From Nonlabens sp. (GTDB lineage Bacteria; Bacteroidota; Bacteroidia; Flavobacteriales; Flavobacteriaceae): a DNA stretch of 6,957 bases. The notes beneath the pieces were generated by a model. That model searched no databases. It saw only the letters and a program-made list of their open reading frames with translations, and was not told the DNA's origin. The stretch covers positions 1 through 6,957 of the forward strand of contig JANQTO010000084.1 in NCBI GenBank assembly GCA_030731685.1. Direction: 5' to 3'. The position numbers and the translations under genes were made by a program. Each line of letters begins with the position of its first letter. Positions within the stretch are counted from its first letter, which is position 1. This document shows positions 5,208 through 6,957 of the stretch, one piece after another.

Positions 5208-5273
5208 GACACGAAGAAGTTTATGCCGTTGCATAGCGGTACGAACGCGAGACATAAAGAAAATCATGCCGTT
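5199..5273. repeat. Imperfect direct duplication, 43-bp period
   Basis: Positions 5199-5230 and 5242-5273 align without gaps over 32 nt with 26 identities. Shared blocks are GCGAGACA, AAGAA and ATGCCGTT. The first copy begins within the right half of the palindrome, and the second copy begins with a decayed form of that half (CGAACGCG in place of CGAAAGCG). Between them, 5224-5241 can fold into a small hairpin (TGCCGTT-GCAT-AGCGGTA, with wobble pairs). Confidence 0.75.
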
Positions 5274-5388
5274 AATTATTTGTAAGAAAACTGACAAATC
5301 ACAATCACCCATAAATATAAGGATGTTTACAGGAGTTTATAAGGCTGCTTTATACCATTTTCATATCCATTTATAGTGGTGTGATTTG

Positions 5389-5396
5389 TATCTTTG
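5389..5396 (+). promoter_or_regulatory. lpd -7 element TATCTTTG
   Basis: It matches TAnnTTTG in the context TATCTTTGCGACC, a form very common before flavobacterial genes. Transcription should begin near 5402, leaving a leader of about 27 nt before the ATG at 5429. It also rules out the ATG at 5381 as the start. No clear TTG -33 element is visible upstream. Confidence 0.65.
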
Positions 5397-5428
5397 CGAC
5401 CGTTTTAATGACTTCTAAAAAAGAAATT

Positions 5429-6832
5429 ATGAGTACATATGATGTTGCAATTATAGGTTCTGGACCTGGTGGATATGTTGCTGCGATACGTTGCGCGCAA
5501 CTAGGCATGAAGACTGCTATTATTGAAAAATACAACACGCTGGGCGGCACTTGTCTCAACGTAGGCTGTATACCTTCTAAAGCATTGCTGGATTCATCGC
5601 ACCACTATGATGATGCCATGAAACATTTTGAGGAGCATGGTATTGAAATACCAGGAGAGATAAAAATCAACTTTGAGAAAATGATAGCTCGCAAAAAACA
5701 AGTGGTGGATACTACTTGTGACGGTGTGGCATACCTCATGAAGAAAAACGACATCGATGTTTTCACCGGTATGGGTTCTTTTAAAGATGCTACCCATATT
5801 AATATAGATGGCGCAGATGGGACTCAAACTATCGAAGCAAAAAACATAATCATCGCCACAGGTTCTAAGCCAGGTAGTTTACCTTTTATTACTATAGATA
5901 AAGAACGCGTGATTACGTCCACAGAGGCACTTACACTTAAGGAAATACCTAAGCACATGATAGTGATAGGTGGTGGTGTGATAGGTTTGGAGCTAGGTCA
6001 AGTCTATAGAAGACTAGGCGCTGAGGTTACCGTGGTAGAATACCAAGACCGCATCGCACCAACTATGGATAGCGCGCTTTCTAAGGAATTAGGACGTGTT
6101 CTTAAAAAGCAAGGAGTAAAATTTGAATTATCACATGCCGTTAATGCCGTAAAACGCGATGGTGATACGGTGACGGTAACCGCTAAAAATAAAAAAGGAG
6201 AAGAAGTTACCTTTTCTGGAGACTACTGCCTGGTATCTGTAGGTCGCAAGCCGTATACTGACAAGCTTAATGCAACTGCAGCTGGCGTTAAAGTAAACGA
6301 GCGCGGTCAAATAGATGTAAACGAACACCTTCAAACAAACGTTGCAAATATCTACGCGATAGGCGATGTTGTACGCGGTGCCATGCTAGCACACAAAGCA
6401 GAGGAAGAAGGCGTTTTTGTTGCTGAAACTCTTGCTGGTCAGAAACCGCATATCAATTATAACCTTATACCAAACGTTATCTATACATGGCCAGAAGTTG
6501 CCAGTGTAGGAAAGACAGAAGAAGAACTTAAAGAAGCAGGAACTGCTTATAAAGTAGGACAGTTTCCTATGCGCGCATTGGGTAGGGCTCGTGCATCTGG
6601 AGATATCGACGGAATGGTAAAAATCCTTGCCGATAAAACAACAGATGAAGTACTAGGTGTTCACATGATAGGCGCTAGGGTAGCAGACCTTATTGCTGAA
6701 GCAGTTACTGCAATGGAATTCCGTGCAAGTGCTGAGGATATTGCCCGTATGTCACATGCACACCCAACATATGCCGAAGCTGTAAAAGAAGCTGCTATGG
6801 CCGCGACCGAAGATAGAGCAATGCACGTATAG
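5429..6832 (+). CDS. lpd: Dihydrolipoyl dehydrogenase (E3)
   Basis: A 467-residue flavoenzyme, full length for the family. It reoxidises dihydrolipoamide with NAD+ as the E3 subunit of pyruvate, 2-oxoglutarate and branched-chain 2-oxoacid dehydrogenases and of the glycine cleavage system, in the cytoplasm. Visible motifs are the FAD-binding GSGPGG (10-15), the redox-active disulfide in GGTCLNVGCIPSK (C42 and C47), ATG (143-145), the NAD-binding GGGVIGLELG (181-190), the second FAD motif IYAIGDV (308-314), and the C-terminal dimerisation domain with the catalytic HAHPT...E (H445, E450). All essential residues are present. The frame also has ATGs at 5381 and 5408, but the promoter at 5389-5396 and homology (MSTYDVAIIGSGPGG) support 5429. 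The A-rich stretch before it (AAAAAAGAAATT) replaces a Shine-Dalgarno sequence. It is a stand-alone gene, not beside E1 or E2 subunits in this window. Confidence 0.98.
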   Translation: MSTYDVAIIGSGPGGYVAAIRCAQLGMKTAIIEKYNTLGGTCLNVGCIPSKALLDSSHHYDDAMKHFEEHGIEIPGEIKINFEKMIARKKQVVDTTCDGVAYLMKKNDIDVFTGMGSFKDATHINIDGADGTQTIEAKNIIIATGSKPGSLPFITIDKERVITSTEALTLKEIPKHMIVIGGGVIGLELGQVYRRLGAEVTVVEYQDRIAPTMDSALSKELGRVLKKQGVKFELSHAVNAVKRDGDTVTVTAKNKKGEEVTFSGDYCLVSVGRKPYTDKLNATAAGVKVNERGQIDVNEHLQTNVANIYAIGDVVRGAMLAHKAEEEGVFVAETLAGQKPHINYNLIPNVIYTWPEVASVGKTEEELKEAGTAYKVGQFPMRALGRARASGDIDGMVKILADKTTDEVLGVHMIGARVADLIAEAVTAMEFRASAEDIARMSHAHPTYAEAVKEAAMAATEDRAMHV

Positions 6833-6852
6833 TAGTACCATATTTTTTAAAT

Positions 6853-6885
6853 AAAGCGCCGTCTTAAGTACTCAGCCGGCGCTTT
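6853..6885. terminator. Hairpin terminator after lpd, probably bidirectional
   Basis: AAAGCGCCG (6853-6861) pairs perfectly with CGGCGCTTT (6877-6885) around a 15-nt loop. On the plus strand the tail is only GATTTAAC, a weak T tract. On the minus strand the stem is followed by a T-rich ATTTAAAAAATA. It starts 20 bp after the lpd stop and would suit a convergent gene pair. Confidence 0.7.
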
Positions 6886-6919
6886 GATTTAACAGTATTG
6901 TCACAAACTACCAGTTTAC

Positions 6920-6957
6920 TTACTTCGTAAATTGTGCAAACCCCTGAATAACCAGTA
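6920..6957 (-). CDS. Possible C-terminal end of a convergent gene (very partial)
   Basis: On the minus strand a frame is open from the right window edge to TAA at 6920-6922, giving ...LVIQGFAQFTK. A second frame ends at 6916-6918 (...LFRGLHNLRSK), so the true frame cannot be decided. The main support is indirect: the 6853-6885 hairpin has a better T-rich tail for leftward transcription, which implies a leftward gene ends here. No product can be named. Confidence 0.25.
   Translation of the reverse strand, partial: LVIQGFAQFTK

Larger units (their letters stand above)
5123..5428. other. Divergent control region between the sigma factor operon and lpd
   Basis: This 306-bp region carries regulatory sites for both sides. 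Near the sigma factor gene is a possible ECF-type promoter (5146-5175). In the middle are an 18-bp palindrome (5190-5207) and an imperfect duplication with a 43-bp period (5199-5273). Near lpd is a TATCTTTG -7 element (5389-5396). Reading frames of 65 and 136 codons cross this region on the plus strand, but they lack family resemblance, start inside the sigma factor gene or the repeats, and are not called. Confidence 0.75.

Noticed and set aside
4826..5236. 136-codon plus-strand open frame
   Set aside because: It lies opposite the sigma factor gene, whose minus-strand product is clearly recognisable, and it runs into the palindrome and repeats; its cysteine- and phenylalanine-rich translation resembles no family.
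5381..5428. Longer lpd start at 5381 or 5408
   Set aside because: The -7 element at 5389-5396 lies after 5381, and the family N-terminus begins at the ATG at 5429.
1..6957. Mobile element, defence system, tRNA or rRNA genes
   Set aside because: No transposase, integrase, toxin-antitoxin, nuclease or phage-like protein and no tRNA cloverleaf or rRNA sequence was recognised on either strand.

Overview
The window looks like chromosomal DNA from a marine-type member of the Flavobacteriaceae (Bacteroidota). The evidence is the AT-rich intergenic sequence, TAnnTTTG-type -7 promoter elements (the Bacteroidota consensus), weak or absent Shine-Dalgarno sequences, signal peptides ending ...A-Q, intergenic AAATTCC-type junk repeats, and two copies of the palindrome CGCTTTCGCGAAAGCG. 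The genus cannot be fixed from sequence alone; Dokdonia/Nonlabens-like relatives are a guess.

Layout, left to right: (1) 1-390, minus strand, the N-terminal 130 residues of a secreted, probable M1-family metallopeptidase that runs off the left edge. (2) 391-766, a divergent intergenic region packed with simple repeats (an AAATYYC heptad array, a 7-bp-stem hairpin, three perfect 17-bp tandem units), with the recG promoter at its right end. (3) 767-2872, plus strand, a complete recG helicase gene starting at GTG. (4) 2951-3526, plus strand, a small outer-membrane beta-barrel protein with a good Bacteroidota promoter and a strong hairpin terminator with a GAAA loop. (5) 3577-3987, a gene-free stretch of about 410 bp that is unusually rich in inverted repeats, including a 40-bp near-perfect palindrome and a possible leftward orphan promoter. 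(6) 5122 down to 3988, minus strand, a two-gene operon: an ECF sigma factor followed 1 nt later by a four-helix membrane protein, a plausible anti-sigma or sensor partner. (7) 5123-5428, a divergent control region with the second palindrome, a 43-bp-period imperfect duplication and a possible ECF-type self-promoter. (8) 5429-6832, plus strand, a complete dihydrolipoyl dehydrogenase (lpd), followed by a hairpin terminator and perhaps the last codons of a convergent gene.

The genes do not form one pathway. recG (replication and recombination repair), lpd (E3 subunit of 2-oxoacid dehydrogenases) and the two envelope proteins are separate, mostly monocistronic units. The only clear functional module is the sigma factor/membrane protein pair. 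I do not see a convincing new defence, mobile or biosynthetic system. The points most worth a second look are the structured intergenic region 3577-3987, the repeat-bearing control region before lpd, and the uncharacterised membrane partner of the ECF sigma factor.
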